Assembly: GCF_027213645.1 (NCBI RefSeq)
Contig: NZ_JAPWGL010000001.1
Span: 992,001-1,056,000 of the forward strand
DNA length: 64,000 nucleotides
DNA from: Pedobacter rhodius
GTDB taxonomy: Bacteria; Bacteroidota; Bacteroidia; Sphingobacteriales; Sphingobacteriaceae
Direction: 5' to 3'
A program made the position numbers and the translations under genes. The notes beneath the pieces are model-generated. The model made no database searches, had not been told where the DNA came from, and saw only the letters and a program-made list of their open reading frames with translations. Shown here piece by piece: positions 44,910 through 53,085 of this stretch (position 1 is its first letter; the number at the start of each line of letters is the position of its first letter).

Positions 44910-45668
44910 ATGAGCAAATTTTCCACTAACAAATACTTTACCGGCACCAGTGGACTGCTGTTGCCTGTTGCCAATAAATCATTTTATCCGCCGGCTTACC
45001 AGGATAAGAGCAGGCTTCAATACTATGCTTCACTATTTTCTTCGATTGAAATTAACAGTTCATTTTACAAAATACCCTTAGCTGCTACCATCAAAAAATG
45101 GGCATTTGATGTACCGGATAATTTTCGTTTCACTTTTAAGCTTTACAAAGAAATAACACATGCTAAGGAACTGAATTATAACCCCATGGATTTGGAAAAA
45201 TTTATGGATAATATTAATCAGGTGGCCAATAAAAGTGCCTGCTTATTATTGCAGTTTCCTGCGAGTTTCAAAGTCAAAAACTTGCAAAAACTGGAGTTGC
45301 TAATCGCCGCTATTCGTTTAAAAGACACAAACAGGAACTGGAAAATTTCAATAGAATTCAGGAATGAAGAATGGTATAATGAAGAAGTTTATGAAGTTTT
45401 GGAAGCGCACCTTTGCGGACTGGTTGTTCATGATAAAGGTGGCTATGGCTCAGGTTATCATGATACAGCAACCGACTGGGTTTACCTGCGTTTCCACGGT
45501 CCGGATGGTAATTATAAAGGAAGTTATGATGAAAGTTTTCTGGCCGAATATGCGGGCTACATTAAAGACTGGCTGAAACAGGGCAAATCTGTATATACTT
45601 ATTTTAACAATACAATGGGTGAAGCCTTAAATAATCTTGATACGCTAAAGAGGTATGTTTGTTCTTGA
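44910..45668 (+). CDS. DUF72 family protein
   Basis: A 252-residue cytosolic protein of the DUF72/YecE type: it begins with FTGTSGLLLP, has YYASLFSSIEINSSFYKIP, FRFTFKLYKEITH, SACLLLQFPASFK, WKISIEFRNEEWY and WVYLRFHGPDGNYKGSY, and ends with a YFNNTMGEALNNLDTLK motif. The fold is a TIM barrel; the biochemical function is not established. Length is normal. It is a single gene with no operon partner. Confidence 0.92.
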   Translation: MSKFSTNKYFTGTSGLLLPVANKSFYPPAYQDKSRLQYYASLFSSIEINSSFYKIPLAATIKKWAFDVPDNFRFTFKLYKEITHAKELNYNPMDLEKFMDNINQVANKSACLLLQFPASFKVKNLQKLELLIAAIRLKDTNRNWKISIEFRNEEWYNEEVYEVLEAHLCGLVVHDKGGYGSGYHDTATDWVYLRFHGPDGNYKGSYDESFLAEYAGYIKDWLKQGKSVYTYFNNTMGEALNNLDTLKRYVCS

Positions 45669-45831
45669 TAATTTTTGTGTGCCTGCATTGTGCATTCAGA
45701 TTTTTGCCTGCCTGCCTGCGGTCAATGTCATTAAGTTAAAAGAATAGAAAAATAATTGTCCGTCTGAGGGTTAATTTATTTTATAAAATGAGTATAAATG
45801 ACGTAAAAATTTAGGGATAAAACCCTTGAAT

Positions 45832-46037
45832 CGTCATTTGATAGCTATCGAATGACGGTTTGACAATGCGTCATTGACAGCTAGCTTGCACTGAGCGAAG
45901 TCTGATACCCCGGTTTGTGGCGCACAAACCGGAACCAACTGTCTTAATTGCGGATAAACCACCCCCAACCCCTCCTTGAAATAAGGAGGGGAGCTAATAA
46001 ATACCCTTAACACCCCGGTTTGTGGCGCACAGACCGG
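45832..46037. repeat. intergenic palindromes downstream of DUF72 gene
   Basis: A 26-bp near-perfect palindrome lies at 45832-45857 (CGTCATTTGATAG then CTATCGAATGACG). Two CCGG palindromes in the reverse orientation follow at 45910-45932 (perfect: CCGGTTTGTG, GCG, CACAAACCGG) and 46015-46037. They bracket an AAGGAGGGG-rich word. The remaining sequence of 45669-46294 shows no gene. Confidence 0.72.
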
Positions 46038-46294
46038 AACCGGCACATTTTAAGAATAATTTTTTTCTTTAAGATGTCCGCGTAGTGAACTACAGGCTCA
46101 TGGTAAGCTCGATTCGTCCTTCCCAATTTAATTGGGCATCCTAAAGTGGTAGTTATGATTTAGTTATCGTGTATTAAGATTTTCTTCTGCTTCCGGTAGG
46201 CAGGCAAGAAAAGATAGGTTAAGTATAGATTTTCAGAACTTTTATATTAAAACTAATGTTCTGAATATGACGCTAAAATATTGTCCGGCCCCCT

Positions 46295-47485
46295 ATGGAT
46301 TTAAATTTACATTCAAATACCGAAAAACGCTTTCAGCAGCCCATTCACAAGTCTTTAAAATTATCTATAATCGTACCCGCAAAGAATGAGGCCAATTTCG
46401 TTACCCATGCGTTAGACGCCTTGCGTAATCAGTATGATGAATCAGGGCAACCTGTTCCGCATGAAATTTACGAAGTATTGGTTTTAGCAAATAATTGTAG
46501 TGATGATACATTTAAAATTTGTGAACATTACCAAAGCGCGTACCCTGAATTTCGCTTGCATACTGAAGCCATAGAACTGTCGCCTGCAAATGCACACATT
46601 GGCACGGTAAGGCGTATACTTATGGATGCCGCCTATTGTCGTTTGATGAGGAAAGCTGGTCCGAGAGGCGTTATCGTATCAACTGATTCAGACAGTAAAG
46701 TAGATAAACACTGGGTTCATAACATCATGCTGGAAATGGATAAGGGCGTGGACGTGGTTGGGGGCAGGATTTTGCCTGGAGATACGCCAGCTTTGGCTAA
46801 AATACATCACTTGCGCGACGTCACCTACCGGTTTTTAAGAAGCCGGTTGGAGGCTGAACTCGATCCATGTACATCGAATCCATGGCCAAGGCATTTTCAA
46901 TGCTATGGGCCAAGTCTTGCAGTCACCTGCGAAATCTATGAAAGGGCAGGCAGGTTACCGGCGATTCCTTACCTGGAAGATGAGGAATTCAGAAAAGCAC
47001 TTAAACGTGTGGATGCAAAAATCAGGCATGCGCCAAAAGTACGGATACACACATCTTCGAGACTCCTAGGACGGGTAGCATTTGGCTTTTCGGTGCAATT
47101 GCAGCAATGGAACGATATGAGCATTAACCGTGAACAACAAATGGTTGAACCCCTGCAGCGTATAATTTCAGTGCTTCTGATAAAAAATGAACTTCGCCGG
47201 TTATGGGCATCAATTGCGGAAGGTTTTCAGGCAACTATAGATATAAAATCATTTGCTTTTAAAATTAATTATAATGCCCATAAGCTGGAACTACTAATAA
47301 ATGAAAGCAGCTATTTTGAACCATTATGGGAGCAAATTGAAAAGCACCTTATGCTTCAATATTCAGATTTAAACGCACTTCAGCCCATTTCTGTAGCCAT
47401 ACAGGAATTCAGGGTATATTTTGCCAATAATGCTCATCACATTGTTCGTCGAAAAACAGACTTATTAGCGGCGGTAGCTTTATGA
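46295..47485 (+). CDS. family 2 glycosyltransferase
   Basis: A 396-residue cytosolic GT-A enzyme. The nucleotide-sugar site starts at LKLSIIVPAKNEANFVTHAL (about 23-42); a DxD-like site appears as VSTDSDSKVD (about 130), with VGGRILPGD and an ED motif in YLEDEEFRKAL. The last 100 residues are helical. It overlaps the next glycosyltransferase gene by 4 bp (ATGA), so translation is probably coupled. It converges with the five-gene operon from 55284 and may belong to the same glycan pathway. The sugar and acceptor cannot be predicted. Confidence 0.88.
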   Translation: MDLNLHSNTEKRFQQPIHKSLKLSIIVPAKNEANFVTHALDALRNQYDESGQPVPHEIYEVLVLANNCSDDTFKICEHYQSAYPEFRLHTEAIELSPANAHIGTVRRILMDAAYCRLMRKAGPRGVIVSTDSDSKVDKHWVHNIMLEMDKGVDVVGGRILPGDTPALAKIHHLRDVTYRFLRSRLEAELDPCTSNPWPRHFQCYGPSLAVTCEIYERAGRLPAIPYLEDEEFRKALKRVDAKIRHAPKVRIHTSSRLLGRVAFGFSVQLQQWNDMSINREQQMVEPLQRIISVLLIKNELRRLWASIAEGFQATIDIKSFAFKINYNAHKLELLINESSYFEPLWEQIEKHLMLQYSDLNALQPISVAIQEFRVYFANNAHHIVRRKTDLLAAVAL

Positions 47486-48303
47486 CGGTAGATGTGTCTG
47501 TACTTTGCCTGGTTAAGGGTCGGCATAAAGCTTTAGAAAATCTGTTATCGGGCCTGTCTGCAAGCACAAAACTTCCCGATGAGTTCATCCTGGTTTTAAT
47601 GAATGAAGAAGCGCGTGAACTTCCAAAAACGCCGTTCCCGGTTGAACAGGTAATTCTTAACCACCGCATGCCATTGCCGCTGGCTGCCGCCCGTAACCTT
47701 GCGTCAAAACATGCCCGGGGTAGACTACTTATTTTTCTAGATGTGGATTGTATCCCGGCGCCCGATCTTATAGAACGGTATCGGGCAGCAGATAGCGATG
47801 GACATTTGCTGAATGGCGAGGTTCGCTATCTTTCCGAAGGTGTAACCGATAGGAAAGGATTTCTTTCGGATTTAGATGCACTAAGTAAAGCCGATCCCAT
47901 CCGGGCCGGACTGGAATCACTGCCTTACGAGCTCTTCTGGTCATTAAACTTCGCGTGTACGGCTAAAGATTATCGCAAAATAGGTGGTTTTGATGCGTCC
48001 TTTACCGGTTATGGCGCTGAAGATACAGATTTTGCCTTTATGGCAAGGCGTGCAGGAATACGTATGAAAAAAGTTTCAGCATTGGCTTACCATCAATACC
48101 ATATTGATTATGCACCACCTGTTAATCACCTTGCAGATATTGTTGCAAATGCCCGGATTTTTTATTCAAAATGGGGTAAATGGCCCATGGAGGGCTGGTT
48201 AAAGGAATTTAAAAAGTTAGGCCTTATTTATTGGGATGACCAGTCACTTAAAATGCTGCGGATGCCGGATGAGGAAGAACTCTTACAGAGCAGAAAAAGT
48301 TAA
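47482..48303 (+). CDS. family 2 glycosyltransferase with galactosyltransferase-type C-terminus
   Basis: A 273-residue GT-A enzyme beginning VDVSVLCLVKGRHKALENLL, with a DxD equivalent in LLIFLDVDCIPAPD and the GT7/chondroitin-synthase-like motif SLNFACTAKDYRKIGGFDASFTGYGAEDTDFAFMARRAG. The conserved GxxxEDxD region is intact. It is translationally coupled to the preceding GT. Its stop codon overlaps, tail to tail, the stop of the minus-strand glycosyltransferase. Confidence 0.9.
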   Translation: MTVDVSVLCLVKGRHKALENLLSGLSASTKLPDEFILVLMNEEARELPKTPFPVEQVILNHRMPLPLAAARNLASKHARGRLLIFLDVDCIPAPDLIERYRAADSDGHLLNGEVRYLSEGVTDRKGFLSDLDALSKADPIRAGLESLPYELFWSLNFACTAKDYRKIGGFDASFTGYGAEDTDFAFMARRAGIRMKKVSALAYHQYHIDYAPPVNHLADIVANARIFYSKWGKWPMEGWLKEFKKLGLIYWDDQSLKMLRMPDEEELLQSRKS

Positions 48304-49352
48304 ATTTTGAAAAAATTGTTTCCTGTATCAATGATGGCCTGTGCCATTCGAAACAGTGCACCATTATCGATAATACCCTTCCAATCGGGTAACTGATAAG
48401 ACAGCTGTTCAAAAATAGCTTTCCAATCCTGTGTAGTCAGGTCTTCAACTGCTATTATTTTAATGCCATTTCTATGCTGGATAGATTCTGCTTTTTGTTT
48501 TTGCTCCTGGAAAGGCCTTTTTTCCGGTATGCCAATAAAACGTTTATTCAGCGTGGCCACTTCCATTACCGTATTATGCCCGGTATTGCCAATAATGAAC
48601 TGACAGGATTCCAGCAACGATTGAGGATTTGCAACCTTACCATGCCAAAACAAATTGGGAAGGGATTGATCCTGTTTAAACACGCCAACAACATGAAAAA
48701 TATATTCAGGGCAGGCTTTTGCTATGTTTTTAATTAAACTTGTGTTTATAGAGGTTCCACCGCCTCCGATTAAGATGACGACATGTTTTGCGATTTCAGG
48801 TGTCTTTTCTGCTGCTCTTGAAAATCTGGAAAATCCACCGGTAAATACTGTTTTATTATAAATCCAGTCTTTTTTTCCAATATAGATATCCCCGGAAAAA
48901 GGCGCCAGGAGAATTTCTGCACTTTGGTAAGCCATTAAGTGTGGTAAATCATCACGCAGGCCATGCTGGCGTATCACAACCGTTGGCACGGCACACAACC
49001 TGGCCAGTAAAGTTACTTCTACCGATACATCAACAACCAAAAGCAATGGATATTCTTTCCGGAACAGTTCGGCCATGATGGCCATGCGGTCCCGTATGCC
49101 TTCAATGTTCAGGGGCGCGTAATGAAAGGTATCAGGTGCCTTTGTACCGGTATTATCTGACATTGCGGTATCTGGTACATCCGCAGGAAGATGGATTAAT
49201 TGTATGTTTTCCATATTCTTTTCCTCTAATCCCTGTAACTGGCTGCCAAGCAAAATAACTTTATAGGCAGTAAGTTGCCGCGCAACCTGCAAAGTCCGCA
49301 TCAGGTGGCCCGACCCGTGGTGGTGAACATAAAAAGCAATTGTAAACGACAT
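48300..49352 (-). CDS. GT-B (GT28/MurG-like) glycosyltransferase
   Basis: The start at 49352 (MSFTIAFYVHHHGSGHLMRT) is chosen because it gives a proper N-terminal GT-B loop, 350 residues and a 4-bp gap to the preceding stop; the longer frame would overlap the upstream gene by about 100 bp. The N-terminal HGSGH motif and the C-terminal donor domain (ILIGGGGTSINTS, FIIGNTGHNTVMEVATLNKRFIGIPEKRPFQEQKQKA) are typical of MurG-like or UDP-glucuronosyl-type enzymes. Last gene of the minus-strand glycan operon. Confidence 0.87.
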   Translation of the reverse strand: MSFTIAFYVHHHGSGHLMRTLQVARQLTAYKVILLGSQLQGLEEKNMENIQLIHLPADVPDTAMSDNTGTKAPDTFHYAPLNIEGIRDRMAIMAELFRKEYPLLLVVDVSVEVTLLARLCAVPTVVIRQHGLRDDLPHLMAYQSAEILLAPFSGDIYIGKKDWIYNKTVFTGGFSRFSRAAEKTPEIAKHVVILIGGGGTSINTSLIKNIAKACPEYIFHVVGVFKQDQSLPNLFWHGKVANPQSLLESCQFIIGNTGHNTVMEVATLNKRFIGIPEKRPFQEQKQKAESIQHRNGIKIIAVEDLTTQDWKAIFEQLSYQLPDWKGIIDNGALFRMAQAIIDTGNNFFKI

Positions 49353-49356
49353 CCGG

Positions 49357-50685
49357 TTATGTTTTTCTGTACACATCAAGGCGGTAATCTGCTGTTCGCT
49401 TCGCATCCAGATGAGATATTCCGATAGCATTAAAACACCCATGTACTTCATCGCCACTCAGCGGATATTCGGCTACAAAGTGTATCCAGTGCACCAGGAT
49501 TAGTACGCCGCCAGGCAACAATGCATTTACGATCTGCTGCCTTGTTAATAAAAGATCGCTCATTGAAAGGTAATAGCCAACCTCGCTCATGATGATGAGA
49601 TCAAAATTTCCGGTCGGGAAGTCTTGTGGAATACCGCCCAATAGGAATTCTACCTTATATGATTTGCCCAAACGCTGGCGCGCCCGTTCTAATGCTGTTT
49701 TGCTGATATCCATAGCAACCAGATGTTTGCAACGTTCGGAAAGCATTTCAGTCAGCACGCCGATTGAACAACCAATTTCCAGTGCGTTTGTGTAGTCAGC
49801 TTCCGGAATGGCCGCTATCGTAGCCAGGTATTTGTCCTGTTCATATGCACTTTTCTCGAAATCCCAGGGATCTGCCGATGTATGGTAGAGCGCATCAAAA
49901 TATGTTTTGTCGAGCGTATTATCAGGATTAATTTTTTTTCTCTCCATAAAATACTCTTTTCCCTGCGTAAAGTTTGCAATAACATCAGGCAACAAAATAA
50001 AGCCTGTCGGGTCATCATCAATCAGGTGTGTTGTTTGAGATTTATGCATTTGAATGCATTGCATTTTCAATGCTGAATAATCGCTGATGTCGAGCGCCAG
50101 TGTTTCACCTGGCTGTAAATCCGGGATATCTTCCTGTACGGCATTTTCATACAACCAAATCGGATATTCCCATATCCGCGGACGGGGTATGTTAGCCTTT
50201 TCCAACGCCGAAAGCATAAGCTGGTGTGTTGCCCTGTGGTCGCAATGCGGATCCAGCTCGTAAGGAACCAGTATAAGATCTGGATTTAGCGCAATTAAAT
50301 CTTCAGCTAACCTATCAGCCAGTCCGGCAAAGCCAGGCATTCCCTTTGCAGGCATGTTGCTGTCCTGCGCCTGGTAATATTTTAAAGCTTCATTTTTTAA
50401 ACCAAGTAAATCCATCGCCTGCCGCAGTTCGTCTAAACGGATGCCGGCCAGCCTATCTGCCGGGTATTTCCGGGAATTCGGGTGCGAGCGGCTGCCATCG
50501 GTTGTAAGAATAATCTGCACTTGCGTACCTTGTGCTACCAAGGTAGCTATCAGGCCTGCGCAGCCCAAAGATTCGTCGTCGGGATGGGGTACAAGTACGA
50601 GGCAACGCTGAATTTCCTGAAGATCTTTAGCCATCAATGCAAGTGCGCCTGACCAAAAAATATTTTTATCAAACACGTTAATCAT
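49357..50685 (-). CDS. bifunctional PIG-L deacetylase / SAM-dependent methyltransferase
   Basis: The start at 50685 (MINVFDKNIFWSG) gives 442 residues and an ATGATTAA overlap with the preceding gene. Residues about 30-225 are a PIG-L/LmbE-type zinc N-deacetylase with PHPDDESLG, a downstream D/H pair and DPHCDHRATHQ. Residues about 240-440 are a class I methyltransferase of the NodS type (DALYHTSADPWDFEKSAYEQ, ALEIGCSIGVLTEML, LLGGIPQDFPTGNFDLIIMSEVGYYL). The pair could deacetylate an N-acetyl sugar and methylate the product. This fused form was recognised as occurring with acyl-CoA dehydrogenase and glycosyltransferase genes elsewhere, a recollection rather than a check. Confidence 0.9.
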   Translation of the reverse strand: MINVFDKNIFWSGALALMAKDLQEIQRCLVLVPHPDDESLGCAGLIATLVAQGTQVQIILTTDGSRSHPNSRKYPADRLAGIRLDELRQAMDLLGLKNEALKYYQAQDSNMPAKGMPGFAGLADRLAEDLIALNPDLILVPYELDPHCDHRATHQLMLSALEKANIPRPRIWEYPIWLYENAVQEDIPDLQPGETLALDISDYSALKMQCIQMHKSQTTHLIDDDPTGFILLPDVIANFTQGKEYFMERKKINPDNTLDKTYFDALYHTSADPWDFEKSAYEQDKYLATIAAIPEADYTNALEIGCSIGVLTEMLSERCKHLVAMDISKTALERARQRLGKSYKVEFLLGGIPQDFPTGNFDLIIMSEVGYYLSMSDLLLTRQQIVNALLPGGVLILVHWIHFVAEYPLSGDEVHGCFNAIGISHLDAKRTADYRLDVYRKT

Positions 50686-51823
50686 TGAATGCAGCCGGAT
50701 TGTTAATAAAAAATTCAGCAACCTTTATCCTGGTAGCGTCAGGTGCCGGTTGTCTTAAATAAAAGCTGAGGTCGCGAAAAATTCTTTCCATCGGATAGGG
50801 CTCCATAAGTCCCCTTGCACCAACACACCGATTACAATCTTCCATCACACGAAGACAGATTTCTTCTATATTAACCCTTGTCATGTTTGCAAAAGCAATC
50901 AGTTCTTCGTTATGATTGCCATCATCTGCCCAGGTATCATAGTATTTTCCCGCTTGTTCAAGCCACATCCGGCCGGTGATTACTGCAGACATCATATTCG
51001 AAAGGCGAAGTTGTTGGAAAGCGTCTCCGGTTCTTTCGAGTTCCTCCAGATAACGTATAGTTGCCTGTGAAAGTGCTTCTGCGCCACCCAATTGAACAGC
51101 TGCAAAACGAATGGCACCTCCGTTAAAATAGGGTTGGTTAAGGTATATTCCCGGCTCGCCCAATAATTCGTTTTCGTGAACCTTATAGCCCGAAAAATTT
51201 ACGGTATAACTGCCGGAAGCTTTCATACCCAGTGGTTTCCAGCTTTTCCGGTCGATTTTTTCCGGATCAATACCATCCATATCAATAATGGCCATTTGCC
51301 AGCCTGTGCGTTCGGGACAACTGATGTTTCCGGTGATCAATGCCCTGTTAACTAATGTTGCACCAGAGCAAAAAGTCTTGGAACCCTGTATTTCAAGACT
51401 GTTGTTATTTTTATTGAAGGTGATGCCATCCTGGCCCTGCGTATTCCAGATGCCAAAAATATGTCCTTCTTCTTTTACGCCACGATACCAGTTATCGCGT
51501 TGGTCATTACCGGCATACAGGTGTATCAGATAAAGGGTATTAATATGGCCTTCAAAAATCCGCCCGACAGAAAGGTTCGCTTTTCCTACGTCTTTCAGGA
51601 GTCTTAAAAGGGCAGGTGTATCAGGCTTATTAAAGTCTAAGGGTTCTCCGGGCAATACCAGTTGCAGTGCGCCACATTCCCGGAGCCAACGGAATTCTTC
51701 GACCGGCCCTGCAGGATTTTTTTCGGTTATTGCGGCCTGGTGTTCAATCTGCAAAAGAACACGATTAAAATGTTTCCGGCTGAATGCATTTTGTACGGTA
51801 TGTATAGCGGTCGTATCGATCAT
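50678..51823 (-). CDS. acyl-CoA dehydrogenase-like flavoprotein
   Basis: A 381-residue protein of the acyl-CoA dehydrogenase fold: helical N-terminus, FAD-type middle domain (FGIWNTQGQDGITFNKNNNS, LEIQGSKTFCSGATLVNRAL), and C-terminal helices (GGAEALSQATIRYLEELE, NRCVGARGLMEPYPMERIFRDLSFYLRQP). The usual catalytic Glu could not be assigned with certainty. It overlaps both neighbours (4 bp upstream, 8 bp downstream), so it belongs functionally with glycan genes rather than with beta-oxidation. It may oxidise a lipid carrier, an acylated sugar or an amine; this is inference. Confidence 0.88.
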   Translation of the reverse strand: MIDTTAIHTVQNAFSRKHFNRVLLQIEHQAAITEKNPAGPVEEFRWLRECGALQLVLPGEPLDFNKPDTPALLRLLKDVGKANLSVGRIFEGHINTLYLIHLYAGNDQRDNWYRGVKEEGHIFGIWNTQGQDGITFNKNNNSLEIQGSKTFCSGATLVNRALITGNISCPERTGWQMAIIDMDGIDPEKIDRKSWKPLGMKASGSYTVNFSGYKVHENELLGEPGIYLNQPYFNGGAIRFAAVQLGGAEALSQATIRYLEELERTGDAFQQLRLSNMMSAVITGRMWLEQAGKYYDTWADDGNHNEELIAFANMTRVNIEEICLRVMEDCNRCVGARGLMEPYPMERIFRDLSFYLRQPAPDATRIKVAEFFINNPAAFND

Positions 51824-52911
51824 ATGGCGTATTTTAGTTTTTTTCTCCGTCCGGAAACACGTTCCAAAAGGCTTTCATAAGCCTTAATCATCTGCAGGAA
51901 ACTGAATTTATGTTGTGCGTATAAATGAATTGTTTTTCTATCCAGTCTGATTGCTTTTTTTATGGCTTCAGCCAAGGCGTTTACATCAGCAAGTTCAACA
52001 AGAACACCTGTTTGCGCGTTGATAAGCTCTGGCAATGCACCCATTTTAAATCCGGCAATGGGTGTTCCGCAGGCCATCGACTCAGCCACAACAAATCCGA
52101 ATGGCTCTTCCCAGCATGGGGTAATCAAACAAACACTGGCCATTCCAATTTCCTTGTTCAGCGCTTTTTGATCGAGTAATCCCAGTAGCGTGATGTCATC
52201 TCCTAACATCGGCGCAATTTCTTTATCAAAATATTTTTGGTCGGCAACGCCGCCAGCCACCCGTAAAGGTATTTTTGCTTTCCTTGCGGCCGCGATGGCC
52301 AGATGCAATCCTTTATCCGGATGAATCCGGCCAAACCATATCGCATACACGGCTTTTGAGGCCTCAGGGTAAAAAATCCAGTCTTCAAGAGGTATGCCAT
52401 TAAGTATTACCGGACAATCTTTTACATGTTTTCTCCAATTGAAGGCGCTTTGCCCGGATACGGTAACATAATTAATTACCGGCTGTCGCCGCTCGGCAGC
52501 AATAGCCATATCCAGTTCATAAAATGGCGGTGTATGCAGTACGGTAACCATCGGGGTTTGAAGGGTACCCGCCATAGTGATTGGAATATAATGCAAACTG
52601 TTGTTAAATATAATATCAAGGCCGTAATCGTCGATTTTCGTCATTAATCCGAAATAGGCATGATGCTCTGCAATATATTCTGAGGGAAGATCTTTCTTCT
52701 TTTTTCTTATGCCCGTTGTTTTATCATAATGATTATCGGAAAGAATGGGTTCCAGAGGAAGCGCAGGATCAGAAGCATCACTGGCAAACAGCATTACATC
52801 ATGGCCCATCGCAACCAGGGCAGTTGTTACCTGGTGCGTAAATACTTCAAGTCCCCCTGCAAACGGCGCAATAATAGGGTGTTTGAGGTGTGCAATGATT
52901 CCGATTTTCAT
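51820..52911 (-). CDS. family 4 glycosyltransferase
   Basis: A 363-residue GT-B enzyme. N-terminal motif APFAGGLEVFTHQVTTALVAMGHDVMLFAS and C-terminal donor site WFGRIHPDKGLHLAIAAARK, then CWEEPFGFVVAESMACGTPIAG with the E-x7-E pattern, are diagnostic of GT4. The family usually uses UDP- or GDP-sugars to extend polysaccharides or glycolipids. It has a 4-bp overlap with the acyl-CoA dehydrogenase gene and lies 174 bp downstream of the toroid protein gene. Confidence 0.93.
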   Translation of the reverse strand: MKIGIIAHLKHPIIAPFAGGLEVFTHQVTTALVAMGHDVMLFASDASDPALPLEPILSDNHYDKTTGIRKKKKDLPSEYIAEHHAYFGLMTKIDDYGLDIIFNNSLHYIPITMAGTLQTPMVTVLHTPPFYELDMAIAAERRQPVINYVTVSGQSAFNWRKHVKDCPVILNGIPLEDWIFYPEASKAVYAIWFGRIHPDKGLHLAIAAARKAKIPLRVAGGVADQKYFDKEIAPMLGDDITLLGLLDQKALNKEIGMASVCLITPCWEEPFGFVVAESMACGTPIAGFKMGALPELINAQTGVLVELADVNALAEAIKKAIRLDRKTIHLYAQHKFSFLQMIKAYESLLERVSGRRKKLKYAI

Positions 52912-53085
52912 AAGGGATTGGCTATTGATTTTTGCTTGTATTCTAAATAGACACCAAAAAGCAGAAGAAGGTTTTCAAAACTGTGCATATGGCAGGATAA
53001 ATTAAATAAGCACTGGTTAATTGTTTGATGAATCTGCGTTGATTATAAAGCGCAGATCAAATTGTTATCAGGTATTAATGTATTA

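Noticed and set aside
49353..49457. N-terminal extension of the GT-B glycosyltransferase
   Set aside because: It would overlap the upstream gene by about 100 bp and lacks the GT-B start motif, which begins at the ATG at 49352.
50678..51823. Beta-oxidation role for the acyl-CoA dehydrogenase
   Set aside because: No thiolase, hydratase or acyl-CoA ligase gene is near, and the gene overlaps glycan genes at both ends.
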